DNA of 64,000 bases from RPQJ01 sp963846885 (GTDB taxonomy: Bacteria > Pseudomonadota > Gammaproteobacteria > Steroidobacterales > Steroidobacteraceae), in NCBI GenBank assembly GCA_963846885.1, contig CAWJXS010000008.1, positions 62,001 through 126,000 of the forward strand, given 5' to 3'. Shown in pieces: positions 15,717 through 24,663 of the stretch. How positions within the stretch are numbered: the stretch's first letter is position 1; every line of letters begins with the position of its first letter. The notes below the pieces were generated by a model that worked only from the letters and a program-made list of their open reading frames with translations, searched no databases and had not been told where the DNA came from. A program made the position numbers and the translations under genes.

Positions 15717-18456
15717 TTTTTTCGGACCTGGCGCCGGATCGTGCTTGCGCTTCGCTCAGCAGGCGACCGAACGAGCCGAGCAATTTCCGCGCCTCCTCGA
15801 GCCAGAGGATCAATGAAGCGACGCCGGCGGCGAGCATCCACTGCGCCAGCGAGAGCGGCTGGGTCTCGAACAGTCGCTGGGCGGGGGCCCATTCGACCGC
15901 CAGCACCTGCAGGGCGAGCACGCCGCTGATGGATGCCCACAGCAGCCTGTTGCTGAAAAAGCTCGCGTTGAAGGCCGTCTGGGATTCGACGCGCGCGTTG
16001 AATACATTGAAGAACTGAAAGAGCACGAAGGTCGTGAAGGCAAGCGTGACCGCCTGCTCCGGCGGCGCGGTCTGCAGCCCGTAGTGCAGCACGGCCAGCG
16101 TCCCCACCATCATCGTGATGCCGAAACCGAGGATCCTGGCGATGCGGGCAAGCGATAGCAGCGGCGCGTTGCGCGGCCGCGGCGATTCCTCCATCAGACC
16201 CGGGCGGGCGGCGTCGAAGGCCAGCGAGATTGCGGGCGGACCGTCCATGATGACGGCGATCCACAGGATCTGCAGCGGCGTGAAGGGCTCCGGGAGCCCC
16301 AGCACGGGCGCAAAGAAGACAGTGAGGATCGCGCCCGTGGTGGTCGACAGCTGGAAGCGCACGAACTTGACGATGTTGTCGTAGAGCACCCGGCCGCGAT
16401 GGACGGCGCTCACGATCGTCGCAAAGTTGTCGTCCGTGAGCACCATGGTCGCAGCCTCTTTCGCGACCTCGGTGCCGGCGATCCCCATGGCAACGCCGAT
16501 GTCGGCTCTCTTCAATGCCGGCGCGTCGTTGACGCCATCTCCGGTCATCGCCACGACGTGTCCCTTGGCCTGCAGGGATTCGACGATCTTCACCTTGTGT
16601 TCCGGGGCGACGCGAGCAAATACGCCGACCGTATCGATGACGGACGAGAGCTGCGCCGCGTCCATGCGCTCGATCTCCGTTCCGGAGAGCGTCGTGCCCT
16701 GAAGGCCGAGCTCGTGCGCGATGGCGGTGGCGGTCGAGCGGTGGTCGCCCGTAATCATCTTGACCGCGATCCCGGCACGCCGGCAGCTCTCGATCGCCGC
16801 TTTGGCTTCCGGACGCGGGGGATCCATCAACCCGACCAACCCGAGGAAGGTCAGGTCGGTCACGTACCGTGAGAGATCACCGCTGGCATCGACGTCGGCG
16901 CCGCGGAGCGTGCGCGAAGCAATCAGCAGCCCCCTCAGGCCGTTGTTGCCGTTGCGTTGGTAAACCCCGTCGATCTCACTGCGGCCGGTTGCGTCAAGCG
17001 GCCGCACGGTACCCTGCCGGAGTTCTGCAGAACACCGCATCAGCAGCACATCGGGCGCGCCCTTCACATACAAGACGACGTCGTCTTCGTGTCGATGGAA
17101 AGTAGCCATGAACTTGTGGGCTGACTCGAACGGCACTTCATGCAGTCGCGGCTGGCAGGAGTCCACGCTCGAACGGTCGATGCCTTGAGCCGCAGCGAGC
17201 ATCAGCAAAGCGCCTTCCATCGGGTCGCCGATGACGCGTGTCCCATCGATGCGGCTGTCGTTACAAGCCGTTACTGCCCTGCACAGCTCGAGGACATCGG
17301 CGCGCCACTCGTCGTCCGGCAGTGCTGGCGCGTCGCCGCTTGCGGTTTCGACGTCGATCGACCGTCCACCGCAGAAGTAAGTCCGCACCGTCATCTGGTT
17401 CAGCGTGAGAGTACCGGTCTTGTCGGAGCAGATCACCGTAGTGCAGCCGAGCGTCTCGACGCTGGCGAGACGCTTGACGATGGCGTTCTGTCGCGCCATC
17501 CGCTGCATCCCCAGGGCGAGCGTCACGGTGACGACTACGGGCAGCCCCTCCGGCACGGCCGCAACGGCCAGCGCAATCGCTTCGATCAACAGCTGCGCCA
17601 GTCCCTCGCCACGCAGCCACTCGAAGAACGCCAGCAGCGAGACCAGCGCCACGGCCAGCAAGCCAAGGCGCTTGCCGAGTTGATCGAGCTGGACCTGCAA
17701 AGGACTCGGGGGCTCGGTGGCAAGCGCGAGTTGCCGTGACAGCCGGCCGATTTCCGTTCGGGGGCCAGTCGCGGTGACCACGAGTTCGCCGCGGCCGCGG
17801 GTGACCAGGGTATTCATGAAGGCCAGGTTGATGCGATCGCCGATCGCGAGCGGCGTATCTGGCAGCGGCTCCGTGCTCTTGCTGACTGGCGCGGACTCGC
17901 CGGTCAGTGTCGATTCGTCGATCTCGAGACTGGCAGTGAAGATGAGCCGTCCGTCAGCCGGCACCCGATCGCCCGCCTCGACGAGAACGATGTCGCCTGG
18001 CACGAGTGTGTCGGCGGAGATGTCCTGCGTGTTTGTCGAGCGCCGCACTCGCGCGCGTGCCGGCAACATGCTCTTCAGGGCTTCGAGACTCTGTTCGGCC
18101 CGGTACTCCTGGTAGAACCCGAACAGCGCGTTGATGACGACCACGCATGAGATGACGATCGCATCCTTGACGTTGCCGATCGCCGCGGACAGCACGGCAG
18201 CGCCGAGCAGCACCAGGATGAGCGCGCTGGTGAACTGTGCCGCGAGCACGCGCCACGCGGACCGGGGCGGCGTCACCGGCAGCTTGTTTGCACCGAATTC
18301 GCGCTGGCGCGCTGCGACGGTCTCGGCCGTGAGTCCCTGCTCGGGGTTAACGCCCAGCCGTCGCGACGTTGCGGTCGCTGACTCTGCGTGCGAGTTCAAC
18401 GAGGCGTTCACGGCGAAGAGCTTCCGAGCAGGAGCCGGGTGAGCTTCCGGTGGCAT
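15712..18456 (-). CDS. P-type cation-transporting ATPase, type II (calcium-type)
   Basis: 914 residues with the actuator motif LTGES, the transmembrane PEGL motif (AAVPEGLPVVVTVTLALG), the phosphorylation site DKTGTLT and the hinge TGDGVNDAPALKRADIGVAMG. About ten membrane segments are visible, four before and six after the catalytic core. Sequence and length fit the SERCA/PMR1-like P-type ATPases that pump Ca2+ or related ions. I chose ATG 18456; a GTG at 18492 is also in frame. A TATAAT overlaps this ATG on the minus strand, so a leaderless message from a start further in is possible. It is divergent from the PLD gene. Confidence 0.92.
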   Translation of the reverse strand: MPPEAHPAPARKLFAVNASLNSHAESATATSRRLGVNPEQGLTAETVAARQREFGANKLPVTPPRSAWRVLAAQFTSALILVLLGAAVLSAAIGNVKDAIVISCVVVINALFGFYQEYRAEQSLEALKSMLPARARVRRSTNTQDISADTLVPGDIVLVEAGDRVPADGRLIFTASLEIDESTLTGESAPVSKSTEPLPDTPLAIGDRINLAFMNTLVTRGRGELVVTATGPRTEIGRLSRQLALATEPPSPLQVQLDQLGKRLGLLAVALVSLLAFFEWLRGEGLAQLLIEAIALAVAAVPEGLPVVVTVTLALGMQRMARQNAIVKRLASVETLGCTTVICSDKTGTLTLNQMTVRTYFCGGRSIDVETASGDAPALPDDEWRADVLELCRAVTACNDSRIDGTRVIGDPMEGALLMLAAAQGIDRSSVDSCQPRLHEVPFESAHKFMATFHRHEDDVVLYVKGAPDVLLMRCSAELRQGTVRPLDATGRSEIDGVYQRNGNNGLRGLLIASRTLRGADVDASGDLSRYVTDLTFLGLVGLMDPPRPEAKAAIESCRRAGIAVKMITGDHRSTATAIAHELGLQGTTLSGTEIERMDAAQLSSVIDTVGVFARVAPEHKVKIVESLQAKGHVVAMTGDGVNDAPALKRADIGVAMGIAGTEVAKEAATMVLTDDNFATIVSAVHRGRVLYDNIVKFVRFQLSTTTGAILTVFFAPVLGLPEPFTPLQILWIAVIMDGPPAISLAFDAARPGLMEESPRPRNAPLLSLARIARILGFGITMMVGTLAVLHYGLQTAPPEQAVTLAFTTFVLFQFFNVFNARVESQTAFNASFFSNRLLWASISGVLALQVLAVEWAPAQRLFETQPLSLAQWMLAAGVASLILWLEEARKLLGSFGRLLSEAQARSGARSEKK

Positions 18457-18576
18457 TATACCGATTGGCGAACCGGGAATTTTCAGGCCCACTGTTGACG
18501 GTGCGTGTGCGGCGAATGCGTGTCACGCGGCTCGCCGACATGGGTTGATGCACGGGAGCAGTGCAAGGACTGCCTG

Positions 18577-19686
18577 ATGGACCGAGTCCAATCGACGGTG
18601 CAGGTGCCCGCGGCCTGCCAATGCGATGACGACAGCGTCCGCGTGTTCGTGGAAGGCGACGCCCTGTACGCAGCTATGCGCATGGACATTGCGTCGGCTC
18701 GGCATTCCATCGACCTGGAAGCCTACATCCTGGGCGATGACGCTGTCGGACGCGCGATCGTTGCCGCGCTTTGCGAACGGTCGAGAGCAGGCGTGCGCGT
18801 CCAGGTCGGACTCGATGCCTTCGGCAGTATGCCGCTGGCGAACTCCCCGTTGACCCGCGAACTCCGCGACGCCGGCGTGAATTTGCGCTGGTATCGAGGC
18901 TGGAACTGGCGCCGTCCGTGGCATGTCCATCGACGCAACCACCGCAAGCTGCTCGTGCTCGACCAACGGTGTGCCTATCTCGGCGGCTTCAATCTGCGCG
19001 CCGACAGTTCGCAACAGACGACTGGCGGTGGCCGCTGGCGTGACACCCATGTGCGCATCGAGGGGCCCTTTGCAGCGCAGGCGCAGGAAGCGTTCCATGC
19101 TTTCTGGAGCGGTGACCTGCACTGGCAGCCCAGCCAGGTGGGTCCGAACCTGCTGATGACCAACGCCTCGCATCCCGCGCGGCATCATCTGCGGGTTGCG
19201 TTGCAAACCGCGTGCCTCCAGGCGCGCCAACGTATCTGGGCAACCACACCTTACTTCGTGCCGGAACGACGCCTGCGCACCGAACTGGCGGATGCCGCCC
19301 GGCGCGGCGTCGATGTTCGTATCCTGGTGCCGCGACACAGTGACGTGCGCCTGGTGCAGTGGGCGAGCCGGTCGGTCTACCGGGCGCTGCTGCACGCCGG
19401 AGTCAAAGTCCTGGAATACCAGCCGCGGGTGCTGCATGCGAAGACGATGGTCGTAGACAGTTCGTGGTGCACCGTCGGCACCGCCAATCTCGACTACCGC
19501 AGTTTCAACCTGAACCTCGAGATCAACCTCGTCTCGCGCTGCAGGGCGCTGACGGAACTGCTCGCGGCACAATTCGAGTTCGACTTGACGCGGTCGGCGG
19601 TGATCGATCCCACTCACTGGCACCGTCGCGCGGGCTGGCGCAGGGCGCTGGAGGGAGTGGCGTGGCGCTTGCGCCGATGGCTGTAA
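18577..19686 (+). CDS. Cardiolipin synthase-like phospholipase D protein
   Basis: 369 residues with two HKD motifs, HRKLLVLD (in HRRNHRKLLVLDQRCAYLGG) and HAKTMVVD followed by GTANLDYRS. This is the arrangement of bacterial cardiolipin synthase ClsB/phosphatidyltransferases without N-terminal membrane helices. It probably joins or exchanges phosphatidyl groups. I took the ATG at 18577; GTG 18505 is in frame but gives a Cys-rich, unlikely N-terminus. It lies between the P-type ATPase (divergent) and a universal stress protein, a combination suggesting a membrane-stress module. Confidence 0.88.
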   Translation: MDRVQSTVQVPAACQCDDDSVRVFVEGDALYAAMRMDIASARHSIDLEAYILGDDAVGRAIVAALCERSRAGVRVQVGLDAFGSMPLANSPLTRELRDAGVNLRWYRGWNWRRPWHVHRRNHRKLLVLDQRCAYLGGFNLRADSSQQTTGGGRWRDTHVRIEGPFAAQAQEAFHAFWSGDLHWQPSQVGPNLLMTNASHPARHHLRVALQTACLQARQRIWATTPYFVPERRLRTELADAARRGVDVRILVPRHSDVRLVQWASRSVYRALLHAGVKVLEYQPRVLHAKTMVVDSSWCTVGTANLDYRSFNLNLEINLVSRCRALTELLAAQFEFDLTRSAVIDPTHWHRRAGWRRALEGVAWRLRRWL

Positions 19687-19758
19687 TCACCGGGAAACTA
19701 CCAAGTTGTTGCTGCAGGGGGTGCGTGGTAAATCAAGGCCAGTCGCGAGGAGAAATTT

Positions 19759-20613
19759 ATGCAAGGCTTGGCGTCCATCGTCGTCGGTCTGGATTTCTCG
19801 GAGTGCTCCCGGGTTGCGCTGGGTCACGCGCAGCGAGTGGCTTCCTGGGCCGGCGCACAAGTGCATCCCGTGCACGTCGTCGACGCGCCGATCGACGAGA
19901 TACGCGAGGACTCGGCACTCACTGAGATGCAGCGCGGGATCCGCGCGGGACTCGTCGCTGACGCCCGCAAGCGGTGGGACGCCTTTGTAGAGGGCACCCC
20001 CGGAGCATCCCAGCTTCATCTCGAAGTCTGCGTCGCCCACCGGCTCGTCGGTATCCGCCAGCAACTCGATCGCCACGACGCGGACCTGCTGGTGCTCGGC
20101 GCTTATGGCGACGAGCGACCCATCGTGGGCATGGGGACGCTGGCTTCAACCTGCGTTCGCAGTCTCCCGACCGACGTGCTGATCGTGCGCGACAACTATC
20201 GCGATGCGTTCCGCACCGTCGTTGTCGGCATCGATTTCTCCGCCACGTGTCGACGCGCGCTGGAAGCGGCCGCGCTGATTGCGCACGGTGAGGGAGCCAG
20301 GCTTTACGCGGCGCACATCGTCCCTGACCGGCCAGATACTTTCGCGCGTCTGCGCAACGAACTCGGCCCGAACCTCACCGCGTTCGTGCATGAGACCACC
20401 AGCAGGTATGCGGGACTCGAGGTGCATCCCAAGGTATTCCCGTACTCCGGCTACCGCTCAGGCGTCCTGGAGTTTGCGGCGCTGGTCAACGCCGATCTCG
20501 TTGCCGTCGGCACCCGGGGCCAGAGCAACCTGCGCGACGTCGTGCTGGGCAGCACGGCAGAGAAAATACTGCGCGACAGTGTCTGCGCGGTCCTGGCTGC
20601 AAAGCCGCGCTGA
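19759..20613 (+). CDS. Universal stress protein with two UspA domains
   Basis: 284 residues made of two tandem Usp domains, starting SIVVGLDFSECS and TVVVGIDFSATC (about residue 153). The second keeps the ATP-binding GTRGQSNLRDVVLGSTAEKIL-type glycine motif. In the first this loop is GAYGDERPIVGMGTLAS, a partial match. A strong ribosome-binding site (GAGGAG, 19747-19752) precedes the ATG. Such proteins are induced by starvation or oxygen limitation. It follows the PLD gene by 72 bases and converges with the E2 gene. Confidence 0.92.
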   Translation: MQGLASIVVGLDFSECSRVALGHAQRVASWAGAQVHPVHVVDAPIDEIREDSALTEMQRGIRAGLVADARKRWDAFVEGTPGASQLHLEVCVAHRLVGIRQQLDRHDADLLVLGAYGDERPIVGMGTLASTCVRSLPTDVLIVRDNYRDAFRTVVVGIDFSATCRRALEAAALIAHGEGARLYAAHIVPDRPDTFARLRNELGPNLTAFVHETTSRYAGLEVHPKVFPYSGYRSGVLEFAALVNADLVAVGTRGQSNLRDVVLGSTAEKILRDSVCAVLAAKPR

Positions 20614-20665
20614 TGCTGTGTCCGGCGTGGTCGCCCGCGGCCGTGCCGGCCGTGGGTGACAGCGC

Positions 20666-21913
20666 TCAGAGCGATTGGGGACTCTCGACCAGCTCGCGCA
20701 GCGTTGCGAGAAACCGGGCCCCCATCGCGCCGTCGACCACGCGGTGATCGCATGAAAGCGTCAGGGTGACCATGCGACGCACGGCAGGCTGGCCGTCCCG
20801 CGCGACGACGCGATCGGTTGCAGCGCCGACGGCCAGGATAGCCACCTGTGGCGGGTTGATGATGGCATCGAAGCGATCGACGCCGAACATCCCCAGGTTG
20901 GACACCGTGAACGTGCCGCCCGTGATTTCCTCGCGGGTGAGACGGTTGCCGCGCGCACGCTCGGCCAGGTCCGCAACCTCGGCGGCAATCTGTGCCGCGG
21001 TCTTCGTTTCCGCGGCACGCACCACGGGCGTCACGAGACCGTTCGCAGACGCGACAGCCACGCACACGTCGGCCTGCGCGTACTTGACGATCTCGTCTCC
21101 CTGCAGCTGGGCATTGACCTCTGGGTGCCGCGCCAGGGCGAGCGCCGTCGCACGCACGAGCAGATCGTTGATCGATACCTTGGCTGCGCCCCCTGTGTTC
21201 AGCGTCGCGCGGTGAGCCAGCAAGGCCGTCAGCTCGACGTCAACCGCGAGACGGTAGTGCGGAATCGTCTGCTTGGATTCCAGCAGGCGCTTCGCGATCG
21301 TCGCCCGCATCGAAGTCATGCGCTCGCGCACCGGCCCCGCACCTGCTGACTGCGTCGTCGCGGCAGGACTGGCCGACCCACTGGCCTGCAGCGAAGCCGC
21401 GTAAGCCTCGACGTCCTCTTTCGAGACGCGTCCGTGCGTGCCCGTGCCCTTGATCAGCGACACGTCGATCCCAAGGCGCTCCGCGAGGCGCCGCGCGATC
21501 GGGCTGACCTTGCCGCCGCCGTCACTGGACGAGTCCGCGCTCACGGCCGGCGTGGCTGCGACCGTCGGGGCCGGCGCAGCCGGAGCACCGCTGCTTTCGG
21601 GCTCGAAGCCGGTATCCGCGGGCCGGAAGCTGGCAATGAACGCATCCACGTCGGCGTCGGCCACGTCCGCGCCGGCAAAGACCGCGATCAATGCGCCTAC
21701 GTTCTCGGTGGCGCCAGAATCGGCCAGGATGCGCCGCAGCGTGCCGCTGGCCGGCGCCTCGACGGAGTTCACGATCTTCTCGGTCTCGACGTCGAGCAAC
21801 GCGTCACCCTTGGTGATGGCCTGCCCGGGCTGCGCGTGCCATTCGGTGATGGTGCCCTGGGTCATCTCGATGCCCCACTTGGGCATCGTGATCGGGAAGA
21901 TACGTTGGCTCAT
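20666..21913 (-). CDS. 2-oxoacid dehydrogenase E2, dihydrolipoamide acyltransferase
   Basis: 415 residues. An N-terminal lipoyl domain has the lipoylated Lys in DVETEKIVNS (residue 46). An Ala/Pro linker, a peripheral subunit-binding domain (SPIARRLAERLGIDV, near residue 135) and the acyltransferase core with HRVVDGAMGARF complete it. The ATG at 21913 overlaps the preceding gene's stop (ATGA). The matching E1 alpha and beta genes are 14 kb away at 35386-37381, in another operon with the same operator. No E3 is present in the window. Confidence 0.93.
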   Translation of the reverse strand: MSQRIFPITMPKWGIEMTQGTITEWHAQPGQAITKGDALLDVETEKIVNSVEAPASGTLRRILADSGATENVGALIAVFAGADVADADVDAFIASFRPADTGFEPESSGAPAAPAPTVAATPAVSADSSSDGGGKVSPIARRLAERLGIDVSLIKGTGTHGRVSKEDVEAYAASLQASGSASPAATTQSAGAGPVRERMTSMRATIAKRLLESKQTIPHYRLAVDVELTALLAHRATLNTGGAAKVSINDLLVRATALALARHPEVNAQLQGDEIVKYAQADVCVAVASANGLVTPVVRAAETKTAAQIAAEVADLAERARGNRLTREEITGGTFTVSNLGMFGVDRFDAIINPPQVAILAVGAATDRVVARDGQPAVRRMVTLTLSCDHRVVDGAMGARFLATLRELVESPQSL

Positions 21914-22515
21914 GCGGATGGGCTGCTGGCGGAGGAGGGGTTTGCCGTCGCGCTGTCCGCTGCGGCGAAGGGGCAGTACGGTTCCTTCTCGACGAGGTCG
22001 AGCACGAACGAGAGCTTCGCCATGCCCGAGATGATCGCCATGGTGACGCCGAGTTCGAGGATGTCTGCCTGCGAGAAGTGCAGCGCGAGGCGGCGGAACA
22101 GTTCCGGCGTCACGCGGCCTTCGGGGTTGGTCAGCGCAACCTCGCGGGCGTAGGCGATGACGGCCTTTTCGGCCTCGGTGAACGGACCGTGCTCGAAATC
22201 GAGCATCGCGTCCACCTGGGCCTGCGTGATGCCGGCCTCGAGGGCGCCCGGCACGTTCTGCTTGTTGCAGGTGCGGCAGCCGTGCAGCAACGACAGCTCG
22301 AGGCGGGCCAGCTGCTTGTAGCGCTGCGGGACATTGCCGCCGAAGAAGATGCCGGCGTAGAAGTCGTTCATCACGAAATTGAGCATCGCGGGATTCGCCG
22401 CGAAGGCCTCGACGAAGGCGGGCTCGCCGGTGAGGCGGTTGAGCGTGTCCCACGCGAGATGGAACCGGGGATCGAGTTCGGCACGCGGAGTGCGTGCGAG
22501 CGGGGTTGCAGTCAT
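21910..22515 (-). CDS. Carboxymuconolactone decarboxylase/AhpD-family protein
   Basis: 201 residues of the AhpD-like all-helical fold. The redox pair CxxC is in HGCRTCNKQN; the His that usually follows in AhpD peroxidases is Asn here. It may reduce peroxides or an adduct made during substrate oxidation, but the reaction is not determined. It overlaps the E2 start by four bases and is fifth in the operon that starts at 27342. Confidence 0.82.
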   Translation of the reverse strand: MTATPLARTPRAELDPRFHLAWDTLNRLTGEPAFVEAFAANPAMLNFVMNDFYAGIFFGGNVPQRYKQLARLELSLLHGCRTCNKQNVPGALEAGITQAQVDAMLDFEHGPFTEAEKAVIAYAREVALTNPEGRVTPELFRRLALHFSQADILELGVTMAIISGMAKLSFVLDLVEKEPYCPFAAADSATANPSSASSPSA

Positions 22516-22557
22516 GACAGCCTCCGGAAAACGGGCGTTCGCCAGCGCGCGGGGGGC

Positions 22558-23457
22558 CTATTGGCCCGAACGGAAATACTCGGGTTTGCCGCCGGGCCAC
22601 TCGGTGTCGCCCCAGCACATGTGACCGCCGTCGACGACGAGCGTCTCGCCCGTGATGAACTTGCCCGACGTCGAGGACATGTAGACCACTGCCTCGGCGA
22701 TGTCCTGCACGTCACCGAGGCGCTTCATGGGATTGGTGTACGCGAAGTGATCGACGGCGCCTTCGGGATAGACATTGAGACCGCGGGTCTCGATGGCGCC
22801 CGGGGCCACGCAATTGACGCGGATGCCGAGCGGCGACCACTCGGTGGCCAGGGTCTTGCTCAGGTAGATCACGCCCGCGCGTGCCGCCGTCGTGTGGGCC
22901 ACCTGCGGCATGCCGCGCCAGATCGTCGCGACGATGTTGACGATGTTGCCGGGCTCGCCGCGGTCGCGCCACATGCGCGCGGCCGACTGCATCATGTACC
23001 AGGCGCCGTTCAGGTTGGTGTCGATCACGGCGTTCCAGCCCTTGACCGAGTAGTCGATCGCGCTCTGCGGGAACTGGCCGCCGCCGTTGTTGACGACCGT
23101 GTCGAGACGGCCGAAGCGCGCAAACGTCGCTTCCATCAATTGCTGCACCTGTTCCGGGTCGCGGATGGTCATGGCGTGCGTGCCGACCTGCCGGCCGATG
23201 TGCTGCTGGATGCCAGCCGCGGTTTCGTCGAGCATTTCCTGCCGCCGCCCGCAGATCATGACGTCCGCGCCGAGGCGCGACAGCAGGTAAGTGATGCCAC
23301 GGCCGATGCCGGAGCCGCCGCCGGAGACGACGAATACCTTGCCCTCGAGCAGGCCGGGCCGATAAACCGTCTCGAGCGAGGCGAGTTCCTCGTCGGTGAA
23401 GCCCCATTCCCTGGGCTTCGTCGTCGGCGGCAGGCGATCGACCTTGGCTGTCATCAA
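22558..23457 (-). CDS. SDR-fold protein lacking the catalytic Tyr-Lys, dienoyl-CoA reductase-like
   Basis: 299 residues with a normal Rossmann nucleotide motif (VSGGGSGIGRG, near residue 43) and VNNGGG. At the position of the SDR YxxxK motif the sequence reads HTTAARAGVIYLSKTLA, so Tyr is replaced by Thr and Lys by Arg. Peroxisomal and mitochondrial 2,4-dienoyl-CoA reductases also lack this Tyr but keep the Lys. The general resemblance (PGLLEGKVFVVSGG, RVNCVAPGAIETRG) and the neighbouring thiolase make reduction of an unsaturated acyl-CoA plausible. One base separates its start from the thiolase stop. Confidence 0.82.
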   Translation of the reverse strand: MMTAKVDRLPPTTKPREWGFTDEELASLETVYRPGLLEGKVFVVSGGGSGIGRGITYLLSRLGADVMICGRRQEMLDETAAGIQQHIGRQVGTHAMTIRDPEQVQQLMEATFARFGRLDTVVNNGGGQFPQSAIDYSVKGWNAVIDTNLNGAWYMMQSAARMWRDRGEPGNIVNIVATIWRGMPQVAHTTAARAGVIYLSKTLATEWSPLGIRVNCVAPGAIETRGLNVYPEGAVDHFAYTNPMKRLGDVQDIAEAVVYMSSTSGKFITGETLVVDGGHMCWGDTEWPGGKPEYFRSGQ

Positions 23458-23458
23458 G

Positions 23459-24661
23459 TTAACCTCGGTGCAATCCCAGCACGGACACGCTCGCGACGTT
23501 GCGATTCGGGATTCCGCCCAGGTTGTGTGTCAGCCCCAGTGACGGCGAGGGGAGCTGGCGCTCACCGGCTCGTCCCAGCAGCTGCGTATAGATTTCGTAG
23601 GCCATGCGCAGGCCCGAGGCGCCCACGGGATGCCCGAAGCACTTGAGCCCGCCGTCCGTCTGGCAAGGCACGGCGCCGGCGCGGTCGTAACGGCCGTCGA
23701 GCACATCGTGCACCGCGCGGCCATGCGCGGAGAAGCCGAGGTCCTCCATCAGCACGAGCTCGGTGATGGAAAAGCAATCGTGCACTTCCATGAGGTCGAT
23801 CTCGCGCGCCGGATCGGCGATGCCTGCTTCCGCATACGCGCGCTGCGCAGCGATGCGGCTGGTGAGCGTGTGGCCGCCATCCCAGCTCGCATGACCCATC
23901 TCGACGCCATTCGACGGCGCGAGCGCGAGCGCCTTCACCGTCACCATGTCGCGCTTGCCGAGCGCGGCCGCAATGGCGGGCGTGGTGACGATGGCGCACG
24001 CAGCTCCGTCGCTCACGCCACAGCAGTCATAGAGCCCGAGCGGATACGCAACCATCGGCGCTGCGAGTGCCTGTTCGATCGTGATGCGATTGCGCAGGTG
24101 CGCCTTGGGACTGAGCACGGCATTCTCGTGGCTCTTCCACGAGACGTGCGCCATGGCGCGCTTCACGTCGGCCATCGGCAGGCCGTGCCTGGCCGCATAC
24201 GCGGCGCCCAGTTGCGCGAACGCGCCCGGGGGCGTGAAGCCAGGCTGCCAGAGATCATCGAAGGTGCCCTTCGTGCGCTCAGGCAAGCCCGCGAACCCCG
24301 TGTCCTTGAGCTTCTCGACGCCGAAGGCCAGCGCGATGTCGACGGCGCCCGCAGCAACCGCATAGACGGCGCCGCGCAGGGCCTCGGTGCCCGTCGCGCA
24401 GAGGTTTTCCACGCGCGTTACCGGCACGTTTGGCAGTCGCAGGGCCATCGACAGCGGCAGCCCGGAGCGCGCCACGTTCTGCTCCTGGTAAAACACGCCG
24501 AGCCAGCCTGCCTCGATGCGATCGCGCTCGATGCCGGCGTCGGCCAACGCTTCGGTGAATGCCTCGACCATCAGGTCGTCCGCGCTGCAGTCCCAACGCT
24601 CGCCGAAACGCGAGCAGCCCATCCCCAGGATCGCGACCTTGTCCTTGATGCCGGCAGCCAT
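23459..24661 (-). CDS. SCP2-type thiolase / acetyl-CoA acetyltransferase
   Basis: 400 residues. The nucleophile Cys is in ENLCATGTEAL (about residue 87), a second Cys in EVHDCFSITEL and the His in CFGHPVGASGL. The C-terminus (THNLGGIPNRNVASVSVLG) lacks the CxGGG of biosynthetic thiolases, as usual for the SCP2/archaeal group. It probably cleaves a 3-oxoacyl-CoA. Members of this group often work with a DUF35 protein, and the gene just upstream (24664) ends in a DUF35 domain. The two genes are two bases apart. Confidence 0.9.
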   Translation of the reverse strand: MAAGIKDKVAILGMGCSRFGERWDCSADDLMVEAFTEALADAGIERDRIEAGWLGVFYQEQNVARSGLPLSMALRLPNVPVTRVENLCATGTEALRGAVYAVAAGAVDIALAFGVEKLKDTGFAGLPERTKGTFDDLWQPGFTPPGAFAQLGAAYAARHGLPMADVKRAMAHVSWKSHENAVLSPKAHLRNRITIEQALAAPMVAYPLGLYDCCGVSDGAACAIVTTPAIAAALGKRDMVTVKALALAPSNGVEMGHASWDGGHTLTSRIAAQRAYAEAGIADPAREIDLMEVHDCFSITELVLMEDLGFSAHGRAVHDVLDGRYDRAGAVPCQTDGGLKCFGHPVGASGLRMAYEIYTQLLGRAGERQLPSPSLGLTHNLGGIPNRNVASVSVLGLHRG

Positions 24662-24663
24662 GC

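Noticed and set aside
18481..18497. TTTCAGGCCCACTGTTG as another regulon operator
   Set aside because: The spacer is five bases instead of six and the outer arms do not match; it lies at the stress genes, outside the catabolic operons.
20624..20655. GC-rich imperfect hairpin between the Usp and E2 stops
   Set aside because: The stem has a mismatch and no T run; such hairpins are common at this GC content.
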